NCBI GenBank assembly: GCA_023897205.1
Contig: JAHWDD010000008.1
Coordinates: 1,054,001 to 1,118,000, forward strand
DNA length: 64,000 bases
Source: Exophiala sp. HKRS030
Lineage: Eukaryota; Ascomycota; Eurotiomycetes; Chaetothyriales; Herpotrichiellaceae
Reading direction: 5' to 3'
How positions within the stretch are numbered: the first letter of the stretch is position 1; the number at the start of each line of letters is the position of its first letter. Positions 52,090 through 61,780 of this stretch are shown here, piece by piece. A program made the translations under genes and the position numbers. The notes below the pieces were generated by a model. That model did not search any database. It was not told where the DNA came from and worked only from the letters and a program-made list of their open reading frames with translations.

Positions 52090-54111
52090 TCAGGCGCCGC
52101 TAAGGGCGGCAGGTATGATGGGGAGAGTCACATAGTTCAGGTGGTCGGGTCCAAAATGAATTCGATTGATGCCTCGGAGAACATCGGCAGGTCTACAAAA
52201 ATTTGTAGGTTAGTAAATTCTTCAAGGTAAGGCAGAAGGCATAATATAACAGTGACCACACGGTACGGAAGTGACGTACCTATCAACGGGATCTGTATGA
52301 CCCCAGATCCCTGCACCGGCGGTGTCGCACGAACTGACTTCGAGAACCAACCGCGCTCCCGCATCCACCACGACATTGGTGGGCCACACTTCAACGTCAA
52401 CGGGATAGACCTCGTCAACGGTGACTGGCTGCACACTCTCGGAAGAACAGTCCCGGTAAGGGAGCCATGGCCGATGAAGAGGATGGTCCGGGTTGATCTT
52501 GCGTAGGCTGACGCGCAACCAACCCTTTGCGATCGGGACCGGATCACCGACAGACCCGGTGTAACTGATCTCTTTTCCACTTGCCGACAGGTGGCGCAAG
52601 GTTATGAACAGATCGATCTCGCCGGGCACATTTGTGGCAGAAGAGTCCTTGCCCACCGACACGTTCAGGTGGGCAACAATGTGTCCTGTGATTTCCGTTT
52701 CGGTACTGAATGGCTCACTTTCAAATGACACGACGGTTCCATCACCAAAACTCGATGCGCCAGATGGCTTATGTTCTGGGGAAGGGGGTGGCGGTGGCTT
52801 GGAACCAGTCCCAGGTGCCGACCCAGCGTCTGGAGCGATGCCATATGCCATGTAGTCGACTGTGGCAGGCTGCGGCGTTTGAGGCTTCTCTGGAACGAGC
52901 CGTCGTTCGGTGGTCAAGAAGTAGTCCGTATATTGAGTGTTTGACAGTGGCCACTGGCTCTCCTCTCGTCTTTTGAAGGCTTTCTCGCTTTCCGGGTCAT
53001 TGTAGCCAACATCACCCTTCCTGAGAAGAAGACTGACAGGAGCCACCTTTCCCTTCTCTGACCACCCCACTCGGTCATCGCCTTTCAGGAAGGCGTCCAG
53101 GAAGCTGAGTTGGACTTGGACCTCTTCTGGGTAGTAGAATGGAATGTCGTGACGACCCGCGATGAAACGAAGGTATTTGAACTCCGAGCTCGCACGAGTG
53201 TAACCCAAAACATTGCCTCGCAGGTGCAGTGAGATCCCGCCGAGATTGCCGACACTGAGTACCGGTACACTGATCGATTCCAGGTCGACTTCGGTGGCTT
53301 TGAAGAGTGGGTGGTCTCGATATTTTGCCGCACGCATGACTTCCAGCCCGTCGACTCGGTTGTCCTTCAATTCTTCCTCGCCGAGGTCGCCTTCCACGGT
53401 GTCAGGCCCCCAATTTCTCGCGGCTTTGCCGGGTAGTCCGTATTGATTGGAAGCTACCTGACGTGGGTACCACCGATTGTAGAATTCGTTGCTGAGGATG
53501 CCACCGTGTCGGGTTGACTCCATGTAGGAGTCGGAAAACCCCTCGTATGGCACCAAAGCGGCGAGTCCTTTGGGGTGTTTGGCGGCGACTTGCCACTGCG
53601 ACGCAGCATAGTAGCTGATTCCCATCAAGCCGACCTTTCCAGACGACCAGGGTTGCTCGACGGCCCATTCCACGACAGTGTGGAATGCATCAACGGTCGC
53701 TGCAGATTTGACATTCAGAATGCCAGGGGATTGGCCCGTGCCAGGCTCGTCAGCGCGGACGACCACATAGCCGTGACGAGTCCAATAACTTGGCGTAGGC
53801 GTTTCCCACGCCGAGTGATCGGTCTGGTGTTCTGGATTGATTTCTGCAAAGCTTGCGGGGTGGAAGCTGTGGTTCGATCAGAAGGTCTGCAGATTCAGGG
53901 ACGAAATCGGAATCCCACACCTTTTGTAAGGCACATCTTTTCCATATGGACCACAAGTTGCTATTACGGGATACCGACCCTCTTCTTTTGGGCGGTACAC
54001 GTTGCAACGCAGCACACTGCCGGACCTCAAAGGGATACTGACATTCTGTTCGAAGATATAAGGGTAGCTGTCCGCGTCCACCGTTTTGATGTCACGGATA
54101 GTGTTGGGCAT
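52090..54111 (-). CDS. CocE/NonD (X-Pro dipeptidyl-peptidase S15-like) hydrolase
   Basis: A probable alpha/beta-hydrolase of 626 residues from three exons: 54111-53921, 53866-52280 and 52192-52090. Intron 1 (53920-53867, 54 bp) joins YGKDVPYK to SFHPASFAEINPEHQTDHSAW. Intron 2 (52279-52193, 87 bp) has GTACGT, a perfect TACTAAC branch site and TTTTTGTAG, and joins DPVDR to PADVLRGINRIHFGPDHLNY. Family features are RADEPGTGQSPG, the nucleophile elbow GLMGISYYA with Ser148, GILSNEF, NQYGLPGKAARNWGPDT, the FIAGRHDIPFYYPEE segment and FLDAFLKGDDRVGW. A C-terminal PepX_C-type jelly-roll part follows (TGHIVAHLNVSVGKDSSATN, DLFITLRHLS). No signal peptide, so probably intracellular. The substrate (ester, amide or dipeptide) cannot be told. 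A TATA-like ccccatatac lies 65 bp before the ATG. It converges with the FAD-enzyme stub. Confidence 0.9.
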
Positions 54112-54489
54112 TTTGACGGTGGTATGTTTGTCGATGTCGATGTTAGGAGATGACTCGATTCACAAGAGACGTATATGGGGACTCTTTGATGGGCATCAAC
54201 ACCATGGTGCCTCGGATCTCGGCCTGCTTTGATGAAGAAGGTGTGATGGTGTCCAGATCCTCGACGTGCCTCGGCTGTGTCAGACTGGTTGATCTCTGGA
54301 GTACTCATGTCGAGTGAAAATGCATTCCGCTCAGGTCCTCCACGTTGCAGACGTGGCAAAAACTGCAACTGCACCTAGAAAGTCGGGGGGAAGTTCTTCC
54401 GCTGACGGATTTTGTGGGAGTCGGGATACTACCGGGAAATCATTTGGAGCAGGGGCTTTTGAAACTCAAAAACCTGTACTAATACTCAG

Positions 54490-54880
54490 GCCGTCGTAAA
54501 CCCGGGCAGGGAGAGGCAAAGAGGAACAAGAACAGGGGGCTGAAAAAGTATTGTGTAATTCCTTGGGTTGTGTAAGGGTGAAGGTGTCAGAGAAGGAGAG
54601 CGATGTAAGTAACCATGCTATCCCTTTCTGTAGGGAAGGAGCATCGAGTGCCATTTCCGGAAACTCTAGCGAGGGCCCAACACCGTCGACCTCGGCCGCA
54701 TGCAAGTCTCAGCTTCTCGAGTCTAAAGAGAGAAAAATTTCCTAGTTCGGCAAGATCTCCTCGAGGAGAGTCTGATACCACGACCCATCTCGATGTCGGG
54801 AAATGTTGATCCTTTCGGGAAATGCTGATCCTCTCGGGAAATTGTGGATTCGTGATGAAAGATTGCAAGATCTTACGATA
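54490..54880. repeat. Diverged repeat shared with 58.86-59.18 kb, with a small subarray
   Basis: The words gtgtaagggtgaaggtgtca, gggaaggagcatcgagtgcc, atttccggaaactctagcga and ttgcaagat occur in the same order at 58940-59170. Inside this copy, tcgggaaatgctgatcctc is repeated three times at about 54797-54845. Confidence 0.6.
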
Positions 54881-54886
54881 CATGGA

Positions 54887-55155
54887 GTGTGACGACTATG
54901 CGTTTGGATTGAAGAATTCAGTACAAAGGAGGGTGTTCTGGGAAGGTATTGAGGTCGCAGTGTAGTGTTCGTGTACGCGCAGGCAGTGAGGCAGTGCTAG
55001 AATAGAACTAGTGCAACAAGTAGGCAGCACTGACTAAGTCACATGATTAGGAGCCTGATCATGTGACTAGTGCTAACACTACACTGCGGCCTCAACACCT
55101 AGTTTAGACCTCCTTCGTACTGGATGCTATCAATCCAAACGCATAGTTGTGACAC
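54887..55155. mobile_element. Foldback/MITE-like element, complete copy, 269 bp
   Basis: The left arm gtgacgactatgcgtttgga ... ttcagtacaaaggagg is matched by the right arm cctccttcgtactgga ... ccaaacgcatagttgtgac. Inside, ttgaggtcgcagtgtagtgtt at the left mirrors aacactacactgcggcctcaa at the right. The centre carries two opposed copies of the family word (agtcacatgattagga and gatcatgtgactagtgct). The whole element is nearly one large palindrome. No coding capacity. Confidence 0.85.
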
Positions 55156-55412
55156 CCTTCGCCATCCCATCCTGTCGAGTTCTCGGTCGCCAGGCTCATC
55201 ACGATCTTTCTTGCGCAAGCGGCTGCACCCATAGAGGCATAGCGCGTCCACGTATTTCGATCCCTCTGCGCATCTTCATCGCAATAATTCGACACACCAA
55301 GCACAGACACCTCGTGAAGGACCGGCTTGTACAGCGGGAGACCTGCCGTTTGGCCGTGGTCGAAACAGACGGCACTCGTGGATGCAAACGTCCTCGGAAC
55401 TGGCCTACATCA

Positions 55413-55539
55413 CGCGGCACGCCACCGGCATCGCCGTTGACCAGGATCACCGATGCGAGGGAAGCTCCGCATCATGTCGACCGCCGCGCTCTCCGTCTGG
55501 TATCTGCTTTGGCCCAGCAGGCAGCACATGGCGACCTTG
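55413..55539. repeat. 127 bp copy left of the gap, identical to 55640-55766
   Basis: The two 127 bp blocks flanking the N run are identical by eye, from cgcggcacgccaccggcat to gcacatggcgaccttg. Perfect identity right up to both gap edges points to an unmerged contig overlap. Confidence 0.9.
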
Positions 55540-55639
55540 NNNNNNNNNNNNNNNNNNNNNNNNNNNNNNNNNNNNNNNNNNNNNNNNNNNNNNNNNNNNN
55601 NNNNNNNNNNNNNNNNNNNNNNNNNNNNNNNNNNNNNNN
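55540..55639. other. Assembly gap of exactly 100 N
   Basis: Exactly 100 undetermined bases, the conventional size for a gap of unknown length. Confidence 0.99.
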
Positions 55640-55766
55640 CGCGGCACGCCACCGGCATCGCCGTTGACCAGGATCACCGATGCGAGGGAAGCTCCGCATC
55701 ATGTCGACCGCCGCGCTCTCCGTCTGGTATCTGCTTTGGCCCAGCAGGCAGCACATGGCGACCTTG
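55640..55766. repeat. 127 bp copy right of the gap
   Basis: Identical to 55413-55539; see that entry. Confidence 0.9.
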
Positions 55767-55934
55767 TGTGAGCCGATCTTGCCAAGTTGGTAGGCGTTGT
55801 TGTCATGTCGATACTGCGGGAGGGGTGGGTGTTCTTCATCGAGCGAGATGACGCAGCTGGTCAAGGTGTTTCCATTCGCACAAATGTATCCGACAGTAAA
55901 CTCGTCCCGTGTCGGCATTGTTGTATATCGAAGG

Positions 55935-55970
55935 CTGAAGAAGAAGAAGAAGAAGAAGAAGAAGAAGAAA
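55935..55970. repeat. (GAA)n microsatellite
   Basis: About 11 uninterrupted gaa triplets, 17 bp upstream (minus strand) of the PNP-relic start codon. Confidence 0.9.
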
Positions 55971-55999
55971 GGGAAACAAAAGCTGTGATTGCAGTACTG

Positions 56000-56075
56000 A
56001 AGTAGTTCCCGAATAGGACTAATGCAACAAGTAGGCAGCACTAGTCACATGATCAGGAACCTGGCAATTGAGTGG
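56000..56075. mobile_element. Foldback/MITE-like element fragment
   Basis: The words cccgaataggactaatgcaa, caagtaggcagcactagtca and catgatcaggaacctgg match the left interior of the elements at 54.9 and 61.3 kb. The PNP relic thus sits between two pieces of the family. Confidence 0.6.
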
Positions 56076-56489
56076 TGGCTGTTGTACTCTGCACTCATCA
56101 GTCAGGTGTATATACTCTCATCGGCTAGTACTCATATGAGAGGGTAAAGTTTTGGTTAGCTGCGTCGCTCAATGGGTCTTGATCCGACCCTCGACGAGTG
56201 GGAATGATTTCGCTCCGAATAGATCCGTGAGTTGATAGTCTCCCAGAATGGATGAGGAACCTGTTCGCGTATAATGCATTACCTTGTAACTTTTCATGCG
56301 CCGTCGACGCCCAACGACAGCAGGTCGGATCGAGTTCCTTCCCATCACGTTCGAGTGACCCAATACTCGACGGGTGTCCCTTTTGGCGTTTTCATTCATG
56401 TCTCGTCACTTCATAAAACTCGATCCCCATTTACGACGCACTCACCCTATCATTAGGCCAGAGAGTCTCCACAATTTGGTAAGATTCTC

Positions 56490-56862
56490 TCCCGGGATTG
56501 TGCTGCGACGCTCTCGGCGCTTCTGTAATCTCTCTGTCGACACACTCGTTCACTCGCAGTCTCCCGCCAGCGTACGCTACTTGGTCGCCATTGCTGCCTG
56601 ACACTCTGTGCAGGCCTCCACGGATTTCCCTAGGTATCCAATCAATAGAGAAACCAAAAGTTCATCCCACACTCATCGTTCACACTGCAAGGGCGGCAGC
56701 GCGATCATACTCGCAAAGCCTACTCGACAGGTCGTATGCATGTCCATCTACTTGCCGCTCCTGACTCTGCAGGCAAAGCAAAGGCACTTGCACCTCTCGC
56801 GCACTCATCAGCCAATCACGGCACCCTCGGCAGAATCCCCCTGCATTTCTCTCTACAATATG
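56490..56862. repeat. Dispersed repeat R3, copy 3
   Basis: Shares the second half of the R3 unit: ttcacactgcaagggcggca, gctcctgactctgcaggcaa, agcaaaggcacttgcacc, atcacggcaccctcggca and tttctctctacaa. Confidence 0.65.
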
Positions 56863-57009
56863 ACATTCGACGGTCCACACGTGAGTGAGATGACAAACCC
56901 GAGAAAGTATGTCAGAATAAGGGGGACATTGAAGGGGAAACCGAGACTGAGCTTACTTCTTACCGGGACGTAGTGACCGTCCATGACTGATCCCCTGAAC
57001 TGATTTCCT

Positions 57010-57765
57010 AGAGAACCAAAACGCAACAGCCGAGGGCCTCTATGCTTGTCGGTAATGACCAAGAGCATGAACTGAAACTCCGTGGTGTCGTCGATCGGGG
57101 ATCTTTCCTATGCCGCTCCGGCCGGGTTCCAAGTCGGGTCGTAACTCCGTATCTCGGGACAAGGAAGAAAAGAGTGCAACAAAAATGAATGCCTTCCGAC
57201 AACTCCAGGCAATCGGGACATGACGCGTTTTCGGTCAACTGCTTTGTACGCCATGGAGATGATGAGTGGACGCCCGGAGACGAGATGATTGAAAAAGAAT
57301 ACTGCAGCAGTGATCAGGTGATTTGGTGGGTGGTGAGGACTTGAAAGGTCCATGGGCCTGATAGGTCAGCCTCACTCGTGACTATGTCAGGTCCGCCGCC
57401 AACAAAAGGTACATTCTCCGTCCTCCGATGAAGAAGATACGCCGTATCATTTATCGACATTGCATCGATTTGGGCGGTGAGTGATGAGTTGTTTTGCGGT
57501 CGAGGTTTTGGTTGCGGCATGAAGGAAAAGCGTTCCTTGATCGAAGGGGAGAACATCTCCGCTGGGTAAGAGTGTCAAACGTCAAAAGCTCCGGCGTCAG
57601 AAACGCCACCCACAAACCCGTATGGATCGCCTTACTGAAACAAGAAGACTGGAGACTGACACTTCTCGTATCAGTTTTTTGCTTGTGTCAGCTGTCTCTC
57701 AGATGCAACAGACTGAGTCATCGTCGACACTCTGCGCGATATGATTGGCCAACCGTCTGTCGACA
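57010..57765 (-). pseudogene. Decayed coding sequence, paralogous to 50.2-51.08 kb
   Basis: The minus strand carries FNHLVSGRPLIISMAYKAVD, MFSPSIKERFSFMPQPKPRP, VGGVSDAGAF and TQSVASERQLTQ in several frames with stops. The same order occurs at 51.1-50.3 kb. The word EGIHFCC ties it also to 40.3 kb. Family unknown. Confidence 0.45.
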
Positions 57766-57918
57766 TCAAATCTGACAGTTTGTGTTATGTAACAGCAAAG
57801 GCGTTCCGATCTGTCAAAAAGAGGGGAAGTCCTTTTGTGTTTCACATGCCTTGATTGCGAGAAAAAAAGGCTTTGTCTGAGCGGTCGATCTTGATTGGCT
57901 AGGTGTTTTCCCAGTCCG

Positions 57919-58696
57919 TCAGGTTCCACGATGGAGCCTGTCGTTGAACTCTCGGCGTTCCTGTTCACTGTCCAAAGACTCGATGGTCTCCTTTATCGCA
58001 GTCACAAGGTCGTCTTCTCGTTCGGTAAACTCTTCCGAAGGCACCCAGCCTTCTTCGGCGACCGATATGTTTCTGGTCTTGAGGAGGTCTTGAAATTCAT
58101 TGTGGCGCCGTCCGTCCTTTTGGTGGTTCGTCAACTCATCGCCCTCGATCTTAATAGGGCATTCCACTGAGTCATCTCCGACACGAAGGAAGTCAGACTA
58201 ACGGCGCTGAATCCGAAGGAGCGTCTCCCTCGTGATGATGTATTCGCAGCCGACTGGATTGTCACTGTTGTCGCTCCATGAAAACACCTTGGGCACCGGT
58301 ATTTCCAACTCGGACCGTAGGAACTCGAGCATGGCAACTTCGCTCGCCGTGACGTACCGCGGCGGGACAACCGGGTCAGGGATCTTGACTATCAATCGCT
58401 GCTTTCCAACAACCGCGAGCAAGACTTTATTGGAAGCACCTTCCGCGACTTTCTCCCATCGAACGGGGGGTTCCAGCTCTTGATCTTACCACCTTGGCGA
58501 TGACATGTTCGAGAGCCCCGAGGTCGAATTTCTGTATGTGTCGTTGTCGCTGACGATTTTCGCCCCACAGCCAGCGGCCGGTCGTTGGAAAGAACAGATC
58601 TGACGTGGTGGAAGAGTTGAAGTCAGTCTGTCGCAACTTCTGAAAAATGCGTTTTATCGTCATTGCAGATAAGTTTGTTCTCCTTGGAAACGCCAT
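57919..58696 (-). pseudogene. AIM9-like aminoglycoside-phosphotransferase-family relic
   Basis: The order of motifs follows fungal APH/AIM9-like proteins. It begins TTGRWLWGENRQRQRHIQKFDL; after a one-base frameshift near 58490 comes VRWEKVAEGASNKVLL, then IVKIPDP, TASEVAMLEFLRSELEIPVP and KVFSWSDNSDNPVGCEYII. A stop (58198) follows where the kinase core should begin. The next readable part is the family's C-terminal helix (LLKTRNISVAEEGWVPSEEF ... AIKETIESLD). The catalytic HxD segment is absent, so about 250 residues are deleted. Dead gene. Confidence 0.7.
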
Positions 58697-58859
58697 CGGA
58701 TGGGTGTGACCGAATTGTGTAATTGATCATGGGAAGATTTTTGCAAACGATTGATTTCATCTCAGAACTGCGCTAGCTTGAAAAGGGTCAAGTCTCATCT
58801 CCTCACCGCTTTTGTTCTGAACCAGCGAAATCGACGAGACAATATTACAGGAAACCTCC

Positions 58860-59185
58860 GGCATCGTTGACGGTCCGGGTACGAGAAAGGAATGAGGAAC
58901 GAGAAAGGAGGCTTGAGAACGTGTTGCGTGTAAAGGGCTTGGATTGTGTAAGGATGAAGGTGTCACAGAAAGAGATCTCTACAACTTTGCTATCTCAGAA
59001 AGGGAAGGAGTGCCGAGTGCCATTTTCGGAAACTCTGCCGAGGGCTCAATATCGTTTGTACCCAATATGCTCCAATCTGACTTGAGAGAGACTAATGTAT
59101 CTCTCTATTCTTTGCGGGGATGTCTAGATAAGCTATTCCGGACTCCGGACTCCGTACAAGATGCGAGCTATTGCAAGATTTCCGG
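58860..59185. repeat. Diverged repeat, second copy of 54.49-54.88 kb
   Basis: Shares gtgtaaggatgaaggtgtca, gggaaggagtgccgagtgcc, attttcggaaactctgccga and ttgcaagatttccggg in order with the other copy. May be a solo terminal repeat of an unknown element (inference). Confidence 0.6.
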
Positions 59186-59468
59186 GAGATTCACGCGATC
59201 CGGCGTTGACGGATTCGTTTCTATTTATGGAGGTTCACGTAAGACGATGAGTCATGGATTTTCGGTAGTTTTATTTTGGTGCTACTTCGTACAGTAATTT
59301 CTCGTTGTCACAACACATTTCTCCGAATAATTTGAAGCGCCTGGCTGGTACGAGTTGTACGACTATGAATAGTTCTCCGTGATGGTCACGTAGCTCTTCG
59401 CGGCCGACTCGTACCAGCAGATCTAGAGAGATTACTCGTCCCACATCTCAATCCATGGGGCCCCGGGG

Positions 59469-60575
59469 TCAATAGACAGTCTTACTGTACGGTCCGCCAG
59501 TCTTTCCCACGAGCTTTTCGTTGCGTATGTACTCCTTGGCGTCGGGGGGGACGCGCTGCAGCAGGTTCCGGCACTGCCGATCTTGGTCCTCCGCCACGTA
59601 CACGTGGTCGTCCTCAGCCTTGCAGGTCCCGGCGAGAGCGACGACCAGAGCCTCCTCCTTGTCTGGAGGGAAGGCCTTCATGGCGAGTCGCCATGGGCTT
59701 CCCGGACGGGGCACGAGGTAATCGAACGTGTGAGCGAGGCAGCCTTCTCCCTGGTACGTGCGTCGGTCGATATTCAGGGGGGCTTCGATCGGCTTGCCGT
59801 ACCGTTTCGTCTCGGGGAAGCAGAACCGGGCGACGGGGGCGTCGATGATTCGCCGCTCGTGGAAGAGCCCGCCGTACCACGCGGTGAGCTCGATGATATC
59901 CTTGTCACATTTGGATTCGAGGTTGACGCTGATGGTGTACGGTAAGAGGATGTCGGTGTCGTGGGCGGGCGTGAACTCGAGCTTCCAACCCCGCGCGGGC
60001 ACTCTCGGTGGGAGGTGGTCGAGTAACGCATCCCAGAGCCACCATAGCAGCGGGGCCGAATTCTCGTGGTAGATGGGTTGCCCGGCGGCATGGAATCTTG
60101 TCACTCGACAGGTAAAGTCATCGGCGTACGTTAGGCACGGTAGCCGGAGCAATTTGTGGTCCGCGAAGAGCGCCCGTTTGATGCATGGGCTGCGGAGCGT
60201 GTCTGCCATCTTGAATCCAAATCGCCCAACGAGCTGCGACACGTCTTCGGCGGCCTGCTGGATTTGATGCAGCAAGACCGTGAGCTCGGGTGACGACGGC
60301 ATCCCGGCGGGCTCGGGCAAGGCTAGGCTGCTCGCCTGTGTACCCCGAATACCAGTTCTCGCTGGATCGTTGCTGGTGGGAGTATCGATACCGTCGTCGG
60401 TGGTGCTCGGAGTGTTTATGCCATCGTAGGTGCTGCTACCGTCCGTGAGCGTAGCCGTGGTGGCGCCCGTGGCTGTGGATTCCATGAGGTCGCTGGCGTT
60501 TGTCGTATCACGGCCATCACCCTCGCCCTGGGATCCCTTGTCATGGTCCACCAGATACGAATAGGGAGTAGACAT
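59469..60575 (-). CDS. Hypothetical 368-residue protein
   Basis: Intronless, high GC at third codon positions, with a clear TATA box and leader, so a credible gene. Residues 1-110 are Ser/Thr/Asp-rich and probably disordered (STATGATTATLTDGSSTYDG). From about residue 115 the chain looks folded: LLHQIQQAAEDVSQLVGRFG, then FTCRVTRFHAAGQPIYHENS, LLWWLWDALLDHLP, ELTAWYGGLFHERRI, APVARFCFPE and WRLAMKAFPPDKEEALVVAL. Four to five cysteines, no signal peptide, no membrane segment. I do not recognise the family and assign no function. Confidence 0.65.
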   Translation of the reverse strand: MSTPYSYLVDHDKGSQGEGDGRDTTNASDLMESTATGATTATLTDGSSTYDGINTPSTTDDGIDTPTSNDPARTGIRGTQASSLALPEPAGMPSSPELTVLLHQIQQAAEDVSQLVGRFGFKMADTLRSPCIKRALFADHKLLRLPCLTYADDFTCRVTRFHAAGQPIYHENSAPLLWWLWDALLDHLPPRVPARGWKLEFTPAHDTDILLPYTISVNLESKCDKDIIELTAWYGGLFHERRIIDAPVARFCFPETKRYGKPIEAPLNIDRRTYQGEGCLAHTFDYLVPRPGSPWRLAMKAFPPDKEEALVVALAGTCKAEDDHVYVAEDQDRQCRNLLQRVPPDAKEYIRNEKLVGKTGGPYSKTVY

Positions 60576-60655
60576 CGTTGGACTGGATCTTGGAACGAAG
60601 GGGTACTGAAGTGTAGTAGCAAGGTGACGGGGAAAATACAGGGAGCAAGTAAAAG

Positions 60656-60672
60656 ACGTATTTATATACGCG
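60656..60672 (-). promoter_or_regulatory. TATA box of the 60575 gene
   Basis: On the minus strand the sequence reads gcgtatataaatacg, a strong TATA element about 85-90 bp upstream of the ATG, followed by a pyrimidine-rich leader. Confidence 0.65.
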
Positions 60673-60944
60673 AAAACTCGAATCTTTGTTAATGTTCTTT
60701 GTTGAAGTTTTCTACTTTAACCCTTACGCCTGCTGCTGCGGCTTGCTGCCTGCGCCTATGTCAGGATCCGGATCATGTGACTAGTGCCGCCTGGTTGTTA
60801 CAGCCAGCCAGTTACCGCTCGCCGGCAGAACAGCAGTCAGTCAATTGGTGCGAAAAGTAATCCCTCACCAGCTGTACAGTATAGCAGCACCAGCCAGATC
60901 TGGTCTGCTTGTCTCATTGCGCAAATATTCAAAATAGTTAGGAC

Positions 60945-61300
60945 TTACAACCACGCGCAGAGACGGGCTGCGCGAGTAAGTGCTGCGAGGCGCAGGCAAG
61001 TGTCTGGGACTTGGCACCAGCCTGATTGAGCTGGTGCTGAGTCGAGTGGTGTGCCAATCGCCACCGACGCGTACTCGACCACGGGCGTCACCATCGAGGT
61101 GTACAGCTGTCGCGCCATGTTCGGTTGCAGACCTCGCAGCCTCCGCAACGCCTGCGCCGCACCAAGATCCCCCTTCGCTATCCTTGCTGCGTGTTCATGG
61201 TATCGAAACTGCCCGTCCATGAGCACCCCCAGGATTTTGACGTGCGGTGATGCCTCCACCACGGCCCCCTCGGATCAGCAGCGGTCCAGCATCTTCGCGA
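60945..61300 (-). pseudogene. LINE (non-LTR) reverse-transcriptase C-terminal fragment
   Basis: The minus strand encodes ASPHVKILGVLMDGQFRYHE, then AAQALRRLRGLQPNMARQLY and TSMVTPVVEYASVAIGTPL. This is the characteristic segment after the RT palm/thumb of fungal LINEs (VKxLGVxxD, LRRLxGL, PVxxYAS). The palm itself, the endonuclease and the RNase H are absent. It is cut on one side by the foldback element starting at about 61314. Confidence 0.75.
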
Positions 61301-61544
61301 TCCTTCGCCGCTGCCTCGACTATGCGTTTGAAATGATAGTATTCAGTACGGAGGAGGGCTAAGATGGTGCTGAGTCCGCAGCGTAGTGTTGGGTGCGCGC
61401 AAACCGAGGCAGGCTTCCCGAATAGAACCAATGCGACAAGTAGGCAAGATTAGTCACATTATTAGGATCCTGACAAAAAGCTATTTTTTAATTGTTTCGT
61501 TGCATTATTCTGAAACTCTCAAATCTTTTTGAATGTTGTGGTTG

Positions 61545-61780
61545 GTAAGCCCTGTCCGAATGGTATTTTGGGTGTGTCGGGCGACAATAATGCCAAGGCC
61601 TTTTTGGTGTGTTGCGAAATAATAATCCCAAGCGGTAACTATGTGGTGGTTGTAGGTCCAAAATATCTTGGGTTGAGTCGAGTGCTACCCCAAAATATTT
61701 TGGCATCAGGGCACAATTATCCTAGATATTTAGATCATTAGGATAATTACCACGATTGACCAATCAGATGAGGGGTACAA
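61545..61780. repeat. Dispersed repeat family G, copy 3 (nested)
   Basis: Shares aagccctgtccgaatggtat, tttgggtgtgtcgggcgaca, ttgcgaaataataatccca, cctagatatttagatcatta and attgaccaatcagatgagg with the copies at 12.44 and 18.4 kb. Confidence 0.7.

Larger units (their letters stand above)
55160..55918 (-). pseudogene. Nucleoside-phosphorylase-domain (PNP/UDP) relic, crossed by an assembly gap
   Basis: The start at 55918 gives MPTRDEFTVGYICANGNTLT, then VISLDEEHPPLPQYRHDNNA, YQLGKIGSHKVAMCC and MMRSFPRI, the N-terminal third of fungal PNP_UDP domains. In other PNP-NLR proteins this domain precedes NACHT or ankyrin modules. A glycine-rich piece, VNGDAGGVPRDVG, follows in a different frame, and the C-terminal motif SVLGVSNYCDEDAQRDRNTW with YASMGAAACARKIV lies at 55200-55310. 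The middle of the domain (about 100 residues) is missing or lies in the N gap. Frameshift and deletion suggest a pseudogene, although the assembly gap makes this provisional. Confidence 0.65.

Noticed and set aside
52604..52855. Plus-strand ORFs across the hydrolase gene
   Set aside because: Antisense shadows of a well-supported three-exon gene.
55382..55851. Plus-strand ORFs running through the N gap
   Set aside because: They translate undetermined bases and lie antisense to the PNP-domain motifs.
59583..60072. Plus-strand ORFs of 104-120 codons
   Set aside because: Antisense to the 368-residue minus-strand gene that has its own TATA box and leader.
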